Shown here: piece after piece, positions 18,684-27,408 of the stretch | Layout: the number at the start of each line of letters is the position of its first letter | Position numbering within the stretch: the stretch's first letter is position 1 | Assembly (NCBI RefSeq): GCF_005048205.1 | Contig: NZ_SUMF01000005.1 | Location: 93,748-157,747, forward strand | Source of the DNA: Chitiniphilus eburneus | GTDB lineage: Bacteria; Pseudomonadota; Gammaproteobacteria; Burkholderiales; Chitinibacteraceae | Length of the DNA: 64,000 nt | Direction: 5' to 3' | Made by a program: the position numbers and the translations under genes | Notes under the pieces: model-generated | Databases searched by the model: none | What the model was told of the DNA's origin: nothing | The model's input: only the letters and a program-made list of their open reading frames with translations

Positions 18684-19250
18684 ATGAGCGACAACGAATC
18701 GGATCGCCAGCCGATCATCGAGATCGTCACCACCAGCAGTGCTGAAGCCGAGCTGGACCCACCCGAGCCGGGCCAGGCCGCCCAGCCGGCGGCGAGTTCC
18801 TCGTTCCTGCGGCGCTTCCAGTTGCCGCTGATGATCGGCGCCGGCGTACTGCTGGCGCTGCTGCTGTTCGGTATCGGGCTGGGGCTGGGCTTGTTCGTCC
18901 GCGAGTTCAACGAAAAGCAGTATGTCGACCAGATCACCCTGCTGCGCGGCGCGCTGGAAAGAAACGCCACCGGCTGGGAAGAGGCGCGCAAATCGCTGGA
19001 GGATGCCGAAACCCGGCAAAAAGAGGTGGAAGGCGAGCGCGACGAGCTGAAATCGCAACTGGATGTGGTGCAACAGGCGCTGAAATCCGCGCTGGCCCAG
19101 ATCTCCACGCTGACACCCACCCCGACGCCCCGGATCGTTCCGAGCACTGATGCCACCGGCGCGCGCTATCTGCGCTTCGGCAACAAGAACTGCCTCATCC
19201 GACCCGGACAGGATCGGGTGGAACTGGAAAACTGCTTCCAGGAACACTGA
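18684..19250 (+). CDS. Single-span membrane protein with coiled coil
   Basis: A 188-residue protein I cannot name. An acidic, proline-rich cytoplasmic tail (1-42) is followed by one membrane helix (~47-70), a charged coiled coil (~75-140, GERDELKSQLDVVQQAL), a Thr/Pro linker (TPTPTPR) and a short C-terminal domain with two cysteines (FGNKNCLIRPG and ENCF). It lies 41 nt after the lipoprotein gene and before a strong terminator, so it closes a three-gene operon. Confidence 0.75.
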   Translation: MSDNESDRQPIIEIVTTSSAEAELDPPEPGQAAQPAASSSFLRRFQLPLMIGAGVLLALLLFGIGLGLGLFVREFNEKQYVDQITLLRGALERNATGWEEARKSLEDAETRQKEVEGERDELKSQLDVVQQALKSALAQISTLTPTPTPRIVPSTDATGARYLRFGNKNCLIRPGQDRVELENCFQEH

Positions 19251-19268
19251 CCCGCTCCCCGCCCCATA

Positions 19269-19296
19269 CGGCGTGCCTGGTGCACGCCGTTTTTCG
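19269..19296 (+). terminator. Rho-independent terminator of the thioesterase operon
   Basis: Stem CGGCGTGC (19269-19276) with GCACGCCG (19282-19289), 5-base loop, followed by TTTTT at 19290-19294 and further Ts. Confidence 0.85.
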
Positions 19297-19440
19297 TTTT
19301 GGCCGAGCGAACCGGCGGGAGCCCACTAGCGGGCAAAGACCAGGGTGTCATTGATGACGATGGACTTTCACCCCAACGTTTTGCAGCACCGCACAGGCTC
19401 GCAAACGAGGCCCCCTCGCGGCGGCGAGGGCGGGGGGAGT

Positions 19441-19928
19441 GGAATCAATCAGGGAGAGCCGCTGCCGGCAGGCTGCTCATGTGGTGCGCCCGGCTTCGCC
19501 GGGAGCTTGATGTCGGTGGATTTTTAGCTCGTGCATGCAAGGCCCCAAGGCTCGGGGGGAGTGGAATCAATCAGGGAGAGCCGCTGCTGGCAGGCTGTTC
19601 ATGTGGTGCGCTCGGCTTTGCCGGGAGCTTGCTGCCAGTGGATTTTTAGTTCGTGCATGCAAGGCCCCAAGGCTCGGGGGGAGTGGAATCAATCAGGGAG
19701 AGCCGCTGCTGGCAGGCTGTTCATGTGGTGCGCTCGGCTTTGCCGGGAGCTTGCTGCCAGTGGATTTTTAGTTCGTGCATGCAAGGCCCCAAGGCTCGGG
19801 GGGAGTGGAATCAATCAGGGAGAGCCGCTGCTGGCAGGCTGTTCATGTGGTATGCCCGGCTTTGCCGGGAGCTTGATGTCGGTGGATTTTTAGCTCATGC
19901 ATGCAAGGCCCCAAGGCTCGGCGGAGGG
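19441..19928. repeat. Four tandem copies of a 122-bp non-coding unit
   Basis: Units begin with GGAATCAATCAGGG at 19441, 19563, 19685 and 19807, an exact period of 122. Units 2 and 3 are identical by eye; units 1 and 4 share a variant (GATGTCGGTGG for GCTGCCAGTGG). Each unit has an inner hairpin (GCCGG arms around CTTTG or CTTCG), an outer pair (CTGGCAG with CTGCCAG in units 2-3, kept by G-U pairs in 1 and 4) and then GGATTTTTAG. A degraded relative (ACTTTGCCGAGG to TCGGCGGATTTTC) lies at about 19966-20003. Confidence 0.85.
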
Positions 19929-20076
19929 GGGGCGATGCCTGCAAACCACTGGCCAATCGCGCCAGACTTTGCCGAGGGCCAATCTGTCGGCGGATTTTCT
20001 ATCGACGGTGCGCAAAACAAACAGGCCCTTACCCGCCGTTACCGAGCTGCATGCCAAGCCGCCACGGGCGTTCGTG

Positions 20077-20082
20077 TAAAAT
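20077..20082 (+). promoter_or_regulatory. Candidate -10 box for the aminotransferase gene
   Basis: TAAAAT lies 44 nt before the start codon and matches five of six bases of the sigma-70 -10 box. No good -35 element is found 16-18 bp upstream, so this is a weak call. Confidence 0.3.
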
Positions 20083-20125
20083 GCACGCTTCCTTTTTCTT
20101 GGGCGATGCCCGCCTTGGAGCACTG

Positions 20126-21328
20126 ATGACCGCCTCGATCTTTGCCGCCGTCGAAATGGCCCCCCGCGACCCGATCCTGGGTCTGAACGAAGCCTACAAC
20201 GCCGACACCCGTAGCAATAAAGTGAACCTCGGTGTCGGGGTCTACTACAACGACAACGGCAAAATCCCGCTGCTGGCCGCCGTCAAGGCCGCGGAAGAGG
20301 CCCGTCTGAAGAATGCACCGCCGCGCGGCTACCAGCCGATCGAAGGCCTGGGCGCCTACAACACCGCCGTCCAGAACCTGCTGTTCGGTGCTGGTAATGC
20401 ACTGGCCGAGGCCGGCCGCCTGGTCACCGCCGAGGCCCTGGGTGGCACCGGCGCGCTGAAGATCGGTGCCGACTTCCTCAAGCGCCTGTCTCCCGAAGCC
20501 ACCGTCTACATCAGTGACCCGTCGTGGGAAAACCACCGCGCGTTGTTCGAATCGGCCGGCTTCAAGGTCGAGAACTACCCGTACTACGATGCCACCACCC
20601 GTGGCGTGAACTTCGCCGGCATGAAGGCCGCGCTGCTGTCGTACGCGCCGGGCTCGGTCATCGTGCTGCACGCCTGCTGCCACAACCCCACCGGTGCCGA
20701 TCTCTCCGACGCGCAATGGGCCGAAGTGGTCGAAGCCTGCCGCGAGCGTGGCCTGGTGCCGTTCCTCGACATGGCGTATCAGGGCTTTGCCGAAGGCATC
20801 GAAGCCGACGCCGTGGCCGTGCGCGCCTTCGCCGCATCGGGCCTGCAATTCTTCATCTCCAGCTCGTTCTCCAAGAGCTTCTCGCTGTACGGCGAGCGCG
20901 TTGGCGCGCTGACCATCATCACCAGCGGCAAGGAAGAATCGGGCCGCGTGCTGTCGCAACTGAAGCGCGTGATCCGCACCAACTATTCCAACCCGCCGAT
21001 CCATGGCGGCGCCATCGTTGCGGCCGTGCTGTCGGATGCCGGCCTGCGCGCCCAGTGGGAAGACGAACTGGCCGGCATGCGCGATCGCATCCGCGCCATG
21101 CGTACCGGCCTGGTCGAAAAACTGAAGGCCCGCAATGTGGCTCAGGACTTCAGCTTTGTCGTAGGGCAGCGCGGTATGTTCTCCTACACCGGCCTCACCG
21201 CCGCCCAGGTTGAAAAGCTGAAGGACGAGTACGGCATCTACGCCGTGTCCACCGGCCGTATCTGCCTGGCCGCGCTGAACAACCAGAACATCGATTACGT
21301 TGCCGATGCCATCGCCAAGGTGGTCTGA
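20126..21328 (+). CDS. Class I aspartate/aromatic aminotransferase
   Basis: A 400-residue PLP enzyme of the AspC/TyrB group, transferring the amino group of aspartate or aromatic amino acids to 2-oxoglutarate. Hallmarks in order: DPILGLNEAYNADTR, NLGVGVYY, GGTGALKIGADFL, HACCHNPTGAD, FLDMAYQGFAEG, the Schiff-base lysine in SSSFSKSFSLYGERVG, and RANY-like RTNYSNPP. The start is set by GGAG 8 nt upstream and by alignment with AspC; longer in-frame forms would enter the repeat array. Whether aspartate or tyrosine is preferred cannot be read from sequence. Confidence 0.94.
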   Translation: MTASIFAAVEMAPRDPILGLNEAYNADTRSNKVNLGVGVYYNDNGKIPLLAAVKAAEEARLKNAPPRGYQPIEGLGAYNTAVQNLLFGAGNALAEAGRLVTAEALGGTGALKIGADFLKRLSPEATVYISDPSWENHRALFESAGFKVENYPYYDATTRGVNFAGMKAALLSYAPGSVIVLHACCHNPTGADLSDAQWAEVVEACRERGLVPFLDMAYQGFAEGIEADAVAVRAFAASGLQFFISSSFSKSFSLYGERVGALTIITSGKEESGRVLSQLKRVIRTNYSNPPIHGGAIVAAVLSDAGLRAQWEDELAGMRDRIRAMRTGLVEKLKARNVAQDFSFVVGQRGMFSYTGLTAAQVEKLKDEYGIYAVSTGRICLAALNNQNIDYVADAIAKVV

Positions 21329-21350
21329 CCGATTGCCGGTTGTGCTCTGA

Positions 21351-21376
21351 AAACCCCGCTTCGGCGGGGTTTTTTG
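21351..21376 (+). terminator. Rho-independent terminator after the aminotransferase
   Basis: CCCCGC (21354-21359), TTCG loop, GCGGGG (21364-21369), then TTTTTT, with AAA before the stem. Confidence 0.92.
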
Positions 21377-21503
21377 TTGCGCGCGGGGCCGGGCGCGCGG
21401 TCTGGATGGGGCGTGTGCTGGTGGTGATATCTGGTGGTTTGATGTCGGCAAAATTCGGTTTGCGCCTCTAAGCTCAAACAGACCCCAGCCGCCAAGGTCC
21501 GCC

Positions 21504-24434
21504 ATGCCACCCGCCCTGCAAAACGTGCGCTACCCGCTGCATATCCATATCGCGTGGTTGTTCCTCGCGCTGATCGTCACTTTTTCGTCGATCAGCATCA
21601 TTTATCACGACCGGCAGGCCAGCCGGATGATCCTGGCCGATTCCAGGGTGCTGTTCTCGCGCATCGGCGAGCAGACCGAGCAGCGCGTCAGCGCGCTGTA
21701 CGGGGGTAGTGGTACGGTGGTCCGCCTGCTGGCGCGCCACGATTTCGCCCGTGCCACCACGCTGGAACAACGGCTGCAAAGCCTGCCCTATCTGACGCAG
21801 GCGCTGGCCAGCCAGCCCGCGCAATCGGCGATCTACGCCGGTAACGACCAGGGCGATTTCTTCCTGCTGCGCCGTTATGATCCGGCCACCATGGACGACC
21901 GCTTCAAGGCTCCGCCGCAAACGGGCTTCGTGGTGCAGAGCGTGGAGCGTGGCAGCGGTACGGTACGTGGGCGTTACCTGTTCTTCGACGCCGCGCTGCG
22001 CCGCTTGGGCGAGCGCGACGAGGCGCAATATCTTTTCGACCCCCGCCAGCGCCCCTGGTATGCCGCTGCGCTCAGGATGGACGACGTGGCCGCCACCGCG
22101 CCCTACGTGTTCTTCACCACGCGCGAAGTGGGCACCACGCTGGCGCGGCGCACGCCGGATGGGCGGGCGGTGGTGGCGGTGGACATCACGCTGGATGCGC
22201 TCTCCGACGCCCTGGCGCGCGACAAGGTGACGCCAGGGGCGGCGCTGGCGTTGATCGATGCGGAATCGCAGGTGGTCGCCTATGGCGACCCGACCAAGGT
22301 GGTACGCCGCAACCCCGACGGCGGCTTCTCGCTCAGCCAGGTCGGCGGCCTGGGCGTGCCGGTGCTGGCGCAGTTGGCCAGTGCCCGCCCCGGAACGCAA
22401 CGCCTGACGGCGGCCGGCCGCTCCTGGCAGGGGTACGTCGGACTGCTGCCGGTATCCGGCGGCGCCAACTTGCGGCTGGTGCTGGCCGCGCCGGAGGATG
22501 AACTGCTGGCCGACGCCCGTCGGCTGCGACGCCAGACCATGCTGATCGCGGTGGCACTGGCGGCGGTGATGGTGCCGCTGGCAATCCTGCTGTCGCGGCT
22601 GGCATCGCGACCCATCGTCGCTCTGACCGACGAGGCGCGCGAAATCCAGGCATTGCGCTTTGCCTCACCGTTGAAGGTGCGCTCCTTCGTCTCCGAGATC
22701 GACGAACTGGCGCAGTCGATGGGCGGGATGAAATCGACCATCCACCAGTTTCTGCACATCGGTTCGGCCTTGGCGTCGGAACACAATTTCGAACGCCTGC
22801 TGGCGCGCATCCTGCGCGAGACGGTGGGGCTGGCCGGGGCCGAGGGTGGCGTGGTCTATCTGCGCGAACCGGATGGTCGCCTGACCCCGGCGCACGCGCG
22901 CTGGCACGATCGCACGCTGGAAACATCGTTGCCGGTGCTTGCGCCGGACGAAGACCACCCGGTGGCGCAGGCCGTGCGCGACGGCCACAGCGTGCATGTC
23001 ACCCATGGGCTGGCCAACCTGGCGGAATGGTACGGCCCGCTGGCGGACTTCGAGGCGGCGATGACGCTGATCGCGATTCCACTGACCGATCGCCATGGCG
23101 TGGCGGTGGGGGTGCTGCTGTTACTGGAGGACGATCGCGACGGTCAGGGCATCAAGCGCAAGGTCGGGCGGGAACTGGTGGCGCTGGTGGAGGCGGTGTC
23201 CGGCTCCGCCGCCGCCGCGTTGCAGACGCAGCGCCTGCTGGCCGAACAGAAGGCGCTGCTGGAAGCGTTCATCCAGTTGGTGGCGGGCGCCATCGACGCC
23301 AAGAGCCCGTATACCGGCGGCCACTGCCAGCGCGTACCGGTGCTGACCAAGATGCTGGCCGAGGCGGGGGTCAGGGCGGACCACGGCCCGCTGCGCGATT
23401 TCACGCTGAACGAAGAACAGTGGGAAGCGCTGCACATCGCGGCGTGGCTGCACGATTGCGGCAAGGTCACCACGCCCGAATACGTGGTGGACAAGGCCAC
23501 CAAGCTGGAAACGCTGTACGACCGCATCCACGAGGTACGGATGCGTTTCGAGCTGCTGAAGCGGGACGCCGAACTCAACTACTGGCGCGCGGTGGCGGGC
23601 GGCGCCGATGACGCCGCGTTGCGGCCGGCGCTGGATGCCGAACTGGCGGCACTGGACGACGACTTCGCCTTCGTCGCCGCCTGCAACGAAGGCGGCGAGG
23701 CGATGGCGCCGGAGAATGTGGATCGCCTGCGGGCCATTGCCGCGCGTACCTGGCGCCGCACGCTGTCGGACCGGATCGGCATCTCGCACGAAGAACGCCA
23801 GCGCAAGGCGGCCACGCCTGAACCGGCATTACCGGTCTACGAACCGCTGCTCGCCGACCGCCCGGAGCACCTGTTCGCACGCGGCCCGCGCGATCACCTG
23901 CCGGAAGGCCATGGCTTCGACATGGCGGTGCCGGAACACCTCTACAACCGTGGCGAACTGTACAACCTGAGCGTGCGACGCGGCACGCTCACCGCCGAGG
24001 AACGCTACAAGATCAACGAACACATCGTGCAGACCATCGTGATGCTGGAAAAGCTGCCGTTCCCGCGCCACCTGATGCAGGTGCCGGAACTGGCGGGCGG
24101 GCATCACGAGAAAATGGATGGCACCGGTTACCCACGTCGCCTGACGCGGGCGCAGATGAGCATCCCCGCGCGGATGATGGCGATTGCCGACATTTTCGAA
24201 GCACTGACGGCGATCGACCGCCCATACAAGGAAGGCAAGAAGTTATCCGAAGCGGTGGCGATCATGGCGCGGATGGCACGCGAAGCGCACGTCGATCCCG
24301 ACCTGTTCCGCCTGTTCATCGAATCGGGCGTCTACCGCGATTACGCCGTGGCCTATCTGCAACCGGGGCAGATCGACGAGGTGGACGAAACGGCGGCGCT
24401 GGCGGGGGTGGGGGAAGGGTTGAACGGGGGCTAG
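21504..24434 (+). CDS. dCache-HAMP-GAF-HD-GYP cyclic di-GMP phosphodiesterase
   Basis: A 976-residue membrane protein. Membrane span (~14-35), extracellular Cache-like sensor (~40-340, with FDPRQRPWY), second span (~346-365), HAMP (~366-420), GAF (~440-590) and HD-GYP. The metal/catalytic HD is in WLHDCGK (His650, Asp651) and the second hallmark is HHEKMDGTGYP (~866-877). HD and GYP are separated by about 220 residues because of a long insertion after KLETLYDRIHE, a feature of one HD-GYP subfamily. Predicted reaction: c-di-GMP to pGpG or GMP. The stop TAG is the first three bases of inverted-repeat copy B. No ribosome site is obvious. Confidence 0.9.
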   Translation: MPPALQNVRYPLHIHIAWLFLALIVTFSSISIIYHDRQASRMILADSRVLFSRIGEQTEQRVSALYGGSGTVVRLLARHDFARATTLEQRLQSLPYLTQALASQPAQSAIYAGNDQGDFFLLRRYDPATMDDRFKAPPQTGFVVQSVERGSGTVRGRYLFFDAALRRLGERDEAQYLFDPRQRPWYAAALRMDDVAATAPYVFFTTREVGTTLARRTPDGRAVVAVDITLDALSDALARDKVTPGAALALIDAESQVVAYGDPTKVVRRNPDGGFSLSQVGGLGVPVLAQLASARPGTQRLTAAGRSWQGYVGLLPVSGGANLRLVLAAPEDELLADARRLRRQTMLIAVALAAVMVPLAILLSRLASRPIVALTDEAREIQALRFASPLKVRSFVSEIDELAQSMGGMKSTIHQFLHIGSALASEHNFERLLARILRETVGLAGAEGGVVYLREPDGRLTPAHARWHDRTLETSLPVLAPDEDHPVAQAVRDGHSVHVTHGLANLAEWYGPLADFEAAMTLIAIPLTDRHGVAVGVLLLLEDDRDGQGIKRKVGRELVALVEAVSGSAAAALQTQRLLAEQKALLEAFIQLVAGAIDAKSPYTGGHCQRVPVLTKMLAEAGVRADHGPLRDFTLNEEQWEALHIAAWLHDCGKVTTPEYVVDKATKLETLYDRIHEVRMRFELLKRDAELNYWRAVAGGADDAALRPALDAELAALDDDFAFVAACNEGGEAMAPENVDRLRAIAARTWRRTLSDRIGISHEERQRKAATPEPALPVYEPLLADRPEHLFARGPRDHLPEGHGFDMAVPEHLYNRGELYNLSVRRGTLTAEERYKINEHIVQTIVMLEKLPFPRHLMQVPELAGGHHEKMDGTGYPRRLTRAQMSIPARMMAIADIFEALTAIDRPYKEGKKLSEAVAIMARMAREAHVDPDLFRLFIESGVYRDYAVAYLQPGQIDEVDETAALAGVGEGLNGG

Positions 24435-24601
24435 GGCGTGTCGTCACCTGTTTCGCGGCAGCCCTGCGGGTTCGGTGAATTTCGGGCGCCGCGCGGCGTC
24501 GCCGGCCGCTTGCGGTATCCATACCGCCGCGCGTCCAGCGCCTGGCACGGCATTCCGAACTGCACCGAACGCTGTCGTGAAACAGGTGACGACACGCCCT
24601 A
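24432..24601. repeat. MITE-like inverted-repeat element, copy B, TA-bounded
   Basis: From TAGGGCGTGTCGTCACCTG at 24432 to the complementary ACACGCCCTA ending at 24601: 170 bp with the bounding TA/TA. The outer 23-base arms are perfectly complementary and the following 8 bases mostly pair. The interior contains GCGGTATCCATACCGC (24512-24527) and is about 90% like copy A. The leading TAG is the stop codon of the HD-GYP gene. It has no coding capacity. Confidence 0.85.
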
Positions 24602-24633
24602 AACCCCCGGCCAAGGTTTGAAGCCCCGTCAGC

Positions 24634-26172
24634 TCACCCCACCGCCCTGCGGGAAAAATCCCTGGGGCGGAAGCCCAGCAGGGCCAGGGCACCGAAATAG
24701 GCGGCGATGCCGGCGGTGACCAGCAGCCCCAGCATCGCCAGCCGCAGCGGCATGCGGCCGCTGTCGAAGGCGGGCAGCAGCCACATGGTGAGCAGCAGCG
24801 CCCCGGCCATGGCCAGTACCGCGATCACGAGCTTGCCGAAGAACACCTTCCAGCCCGGCTGCGGGGTGAAGATGCCGTGGTGGCGCAACTGGCGGTAGAG
24901 CAGGCCGGCGTTCAGGCAGGCCGCCAGGCCGATCGACAGCGCCAGCCCCGCGTGATGCAACTGCCAGACGAAGGCCAGGTTCATCAGTTGGGTGGCGGTC
25001 AGCGTCACCAGCGCAATCTTCACCGGCGTCTTGATGTTCTGCCGTGCGTAGAAGCCGGGAGCCAGGATTTTTACCAGGATCAGCCCCACCAGCCCGACGG
25101 TATAGGCCACCAGCGCCTGTTGCGTCATCAGCGCATCGTGCGCGGTGAACGCCTTGTACTGGAACAGTGCCACGGTCAGCGGGCCCGAAATCACCGCCAT
25201 CCCCACGGCGGAGGGCAACGCCAGCAGCAGCGACAGGCGCAGGCCCCAGTCGAGCAGGCGCGAGTATTCGGCGCTGTCGTTACTGGCGTGGCTCTTGGAA
25301 AGCGAGGGCAGCAGGATGGTCCCCAGCGCCACGCCGAGCACCCCGGTGGGAAACTCCATCAGCCGGTCGGCGTAATACATCCACGACACCGAACCGGACA
25401 CCAGGAACGACGCGAAGATGGTGTTGATGATCAGCGACACCTGACTGACCGACACCCCCAGGATGGCCGGGCCCATCTGCCGCATCACGCGCCAGACGCC
25501 GGCATCCTTGAGGTCGAGGCGCGGCAGCACCAGCATGCCGATGCGCTTGAGCGTGGGAAACTGCCACACCAGTTGCAACACGCCGCCCACCACCACGCCC
25601 CAGGCCAGCGCCAGGATCGGCGGATTGAAATAAGGCGCGAACAGCAGCGCGAACGCGATCATCGACACATTGAGCAGCGTGGGCACGAACGCCGGCACCG
25701 AGAAGCGGTTCCAGGTGTTGAGTACCGCGCCAACGAGCGACGACAGCGAGATGAGCAGGATGTAGGGAAAGGTGATGCGCAGCATGTCCACGGTCAGCGC
25801 GAACTTCTGCGGCTCGTTGCTGAAGCCCGGCGCCGAAATCCACACCACCACCGGCGCGGCGATCATGCCGACCACGGTCACCAGCGCCAGCACCAGCGTC
25901 AGCGTGCCCGCCACGTGGGCGAAGAATGCCCGGCTGGCCTCTTCGCCACGCTGGTTCTTGTATTCGGCCAGGATCGGTACGAAAGCCTGGGAGAAGGCGC
26001 CTTCGGCGAAAATGCGGCGCAGCATGTTGGGCAGCTTCTGGGCCACGAAGAAGGCATCGGTGGCCAGGCCGGCGCCGAAGATCCGGGCGATCAGCACATC
26101 CCGGACAAAACCCAGCACGCGGGATATCATCGTCATCGAACTGACTGCGGCCAGCGACTTGAGCAGATTCAT
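24634..26172 (-). CDS. murJ: Lipid II flippase MurJ
   Basis: A 512-residue polytopic membrane protein (about 14 spans) of the MVF/MurJ family, which flips lipid II across the inner membrane for peptidoglycan synthesis. N-terminal hallmarks are [23 protein letters not shown] and [20 protein letters not shown], with the conserved Arg and Asp/Phe residues. The start at 26172 matches E. coli MurJ in length (511); a longer form would run into the rpsT promoter region. Divergent from rpsT, a common arrangement in betaproteobacteria. Confidence 0.95.
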   Translation of the reverse strand: MNLLKSLAAVSSMTMISRVLGFVRDVLIARIFGAGLATDAFFVAQKLPNMLRRIFAEGAFSQAFVPILAEYKNQRGEEASRAFFAHVAGTLTLVLALVTVVGMIAAPVVVWISAPGFSNEPQKFALTVDMLRITFPYILLISLSSLVGAVLNTWNRFSVPAFVPTLLNVSMIAFALLFAPYFNPPILALAWGVVVGGVLQLVWQFPTLKRIGMLVLPRLDLKDAGVWRVMRQMGPAILGVSVSQVSLIINTIFASFLVSGSVSWMYYADRLMEFPTGVLGVALGTILLPSLSKSHASNDSAEYSRLLDWGLRLSLLLALPSAVGMAVISGPLTVALFQYKAFTAHDALMTQQALVAYTVGLVGLILVKILAPGFYARQNIKTPVKIALVTLTATQLMNLAFVWQLHHAGLALSIGLAACLNAGLLYRQLRHHGIFTPQPGWKVFFGKLVIAVLAMAGALLLTMWLLPAFDSGRMPLRLAMLGLLVTAGIAAYFGALALLGFRPRDFSRRAVG

Positions 26173-26233
26173 GTACGCCACTTCGTTTGCGCGAAAGCGG
26201 CATGTTAACCAGTTTCGCCGGTGCACGCAGAGC

Positions 26234-26263
26234 TTGCATCGGCCAGGCCGATTGCTGTACCAT
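26234..26263 (+). promoter_or_regulatory. Candidate sigma-70 promoter of rpsT
   Basis: TTGCAT (26234-26239) and TACCAT (26258-26263) are 18 bp apart, about 77 bp before rpsT. The -10 is a weak match. Confidence 0.4.
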
Positions 26264-26339
26264 CCGCCGTTTCCGAATTGACTTGCCCGGCGCCTAAGGC
26301 TTCGGGTGTTCAGACCCCACAGCTTCAGGAGTTTTATAA

Positions 26340-26606
26340 ATGGCTAACAGCGCACAAGCTCGCAAGCGTGCTCGTCAGGCAGAAGTAACCCGCCAGCACA
26401 ATGCCAGCCAGCGTTCGGCTTTCCGTACCGCGGTCAAGAAGGTGCTGAAGGCAATTGAAGGTGGCGACAAGACCGCTGCCCAAACCGTATACCAGGAATC
26501 GGTCAGCATCATCGACCGCATCGCCGACAAGAAGATCTTCCACAAGAACAAGGCCGCTCGCCACAAGAGCCGCCTGTCCGCCGCCATCAAGTCGATGGCT
26601 GCCTAA
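26340..26606 (+). CDS. rpsT: 30S ribosomal protein S20
   Basis: An 88-residue, lysine/arginine-rich three-helix protein with the standard S20 opening ([15 protein letters not shown]) and the [12 protein letters not shown] stretch near the C terminus. It binds 16S rRNA early in 30S assembly. AGGAG lies 9 nt before the ATG. Monocistronic, with its own terminator. Confidence 0.97.
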   Translation: MANSAQARKRARQAEVTRQHNASQRSAFRTAVKKVLKAIEGGDKTAAQTVYQESVSIIDRIADKKIFHKNKAARHKSRLSAAIKSMAA

Positions 26607-26630
26607 GCAGTTCGGAAGCTTCAATGAAAA

Positions 26631-26654
26631 ACCCCGGTTCGCCGGGGTTTTTTT
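26631..26654 (+). terminator. Rho-independent terminator of rpsT
   Basis: CCCCGG (26632-26637), TTCG loop, CCGGGG (26642-26647), then seven Ts, preceded by AAAAA. Confidence 0.93.
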
Positions 26655-26778
26655 GTTGCCTGTGGCAACCGTTTCATTCAACCCGTTTCATCCAGGACTG
26701 GGCGCTTGCGTCACTGCATGAACGATCGATCGGCGTGCCGCCGGATCGAAGGCCGGCCGCAGGTCCGCCGCCTGTCGT

Positions 26779-27132
26779 TCATACCCTGCGTCGTGTCGTC
26801 AGGCGGAACGACGACATGATGCGGCGATAGTCCTCTTCCTCCAGGCACCACCACATTTCGTCTTCCTCGCCTTCCTGCCAGTTGGCGGTGATGCGCGTAT
26901 ACCGACCCAGTTCGTTCCAGATGCCGGCCGCCAGGCGCTCCAGGCACCAGACCGGGCTTTCGCTGCGCATGGAGCGCTCTGCCTCGATGGCGGCCAGGCA
27001 CATGCCTCCACCCAACGGTTGCCGGATCAGGCGGATCACACGTGTCCCCAGCGCCGATACCGCCTGGGCGGCCGCGCCTGCCTCGTGCTGCGACAATGGG
27101 GCGATGCTGAGATAGATCTGGGCTTGGCTCAT
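26779..27132 (-). CDS. Hypothetical small acidic protein
   Basis: A 117-residue protein I do not recognise. The N-terminal half looks like a small alpha/beta domain (QIYLSIAPLSQHEAGAAAQAV, GTRVIRLIRQPLGGG); the C-terminal half is Trp- and Glu-rich (WQEGEEDEMWWCLEEEDYRRI). No signal peptide or membrane helix. The ribosome site is weak. Stable amphipathic composition and a full-length frame argue for a real gene; function unknown. It lies convergent to rpsT. Confidence 0.6.
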   Translation of the reverse strand: MSQAQIYLSIAPLSQHEAGAAAQAVSALGTRVIRLIRQPLGGGMCLAAIEAERSMRSESPVWCLERLAAGIWNELGRYTRITANWQEGEEDEMWWCLEEEDYRRIMSSFRLTTRRRV

Positions 27133-27408
27133 GGGGTGGACCTGTGCTCAGGGAAACGGGCGCGGCGGGCAGGCGCGAAGCCTGGGCGAAGGGGAGGGCG
27201 CGATTTCACGATGTCCGCCTTGCTGCCTGCATTCCGGTTTTCATGTGCTGCACCGCCGGCTATGACTGAGTAGGCGATAGTGTATCCGCCTCTGCGTTGC
27301 CGTGGTATGGCCCGAATATCCGGTGGCCGGCCGGCCATTCCCGGCGTCGCCCTGAGCACGCGGCTGTGTTAGATTTGCCCAACCTCCGTAAGCAAAGGCC
27401 GCCTGACC

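Larger units (their letters stand above)
19251..20125. other. Non-coding region with the 122-bp array, upstream of the aminotransferase
   Basis: This 875-bp stretch holds a terminator (19269-19296), four tandem 122-bp units (19441-19928), a decayed fifth hairpin-like stretch (about 19966-20003) and the aminotransferase leader. Reading frames crossing the array change phase at each unit (122 is not a multiple of 3), so no protein is supported. Confidence 0.75.

Noticed and set aside
19531..20126. Open frames encoding repeated peptides such as GEWNQSGRAAAGRL in the 122-bp array
   Set aside because: The period is not a multiple of 3, so the frame switches at each unit; no ribosome site; the unit looks like structured RNA or DNA.
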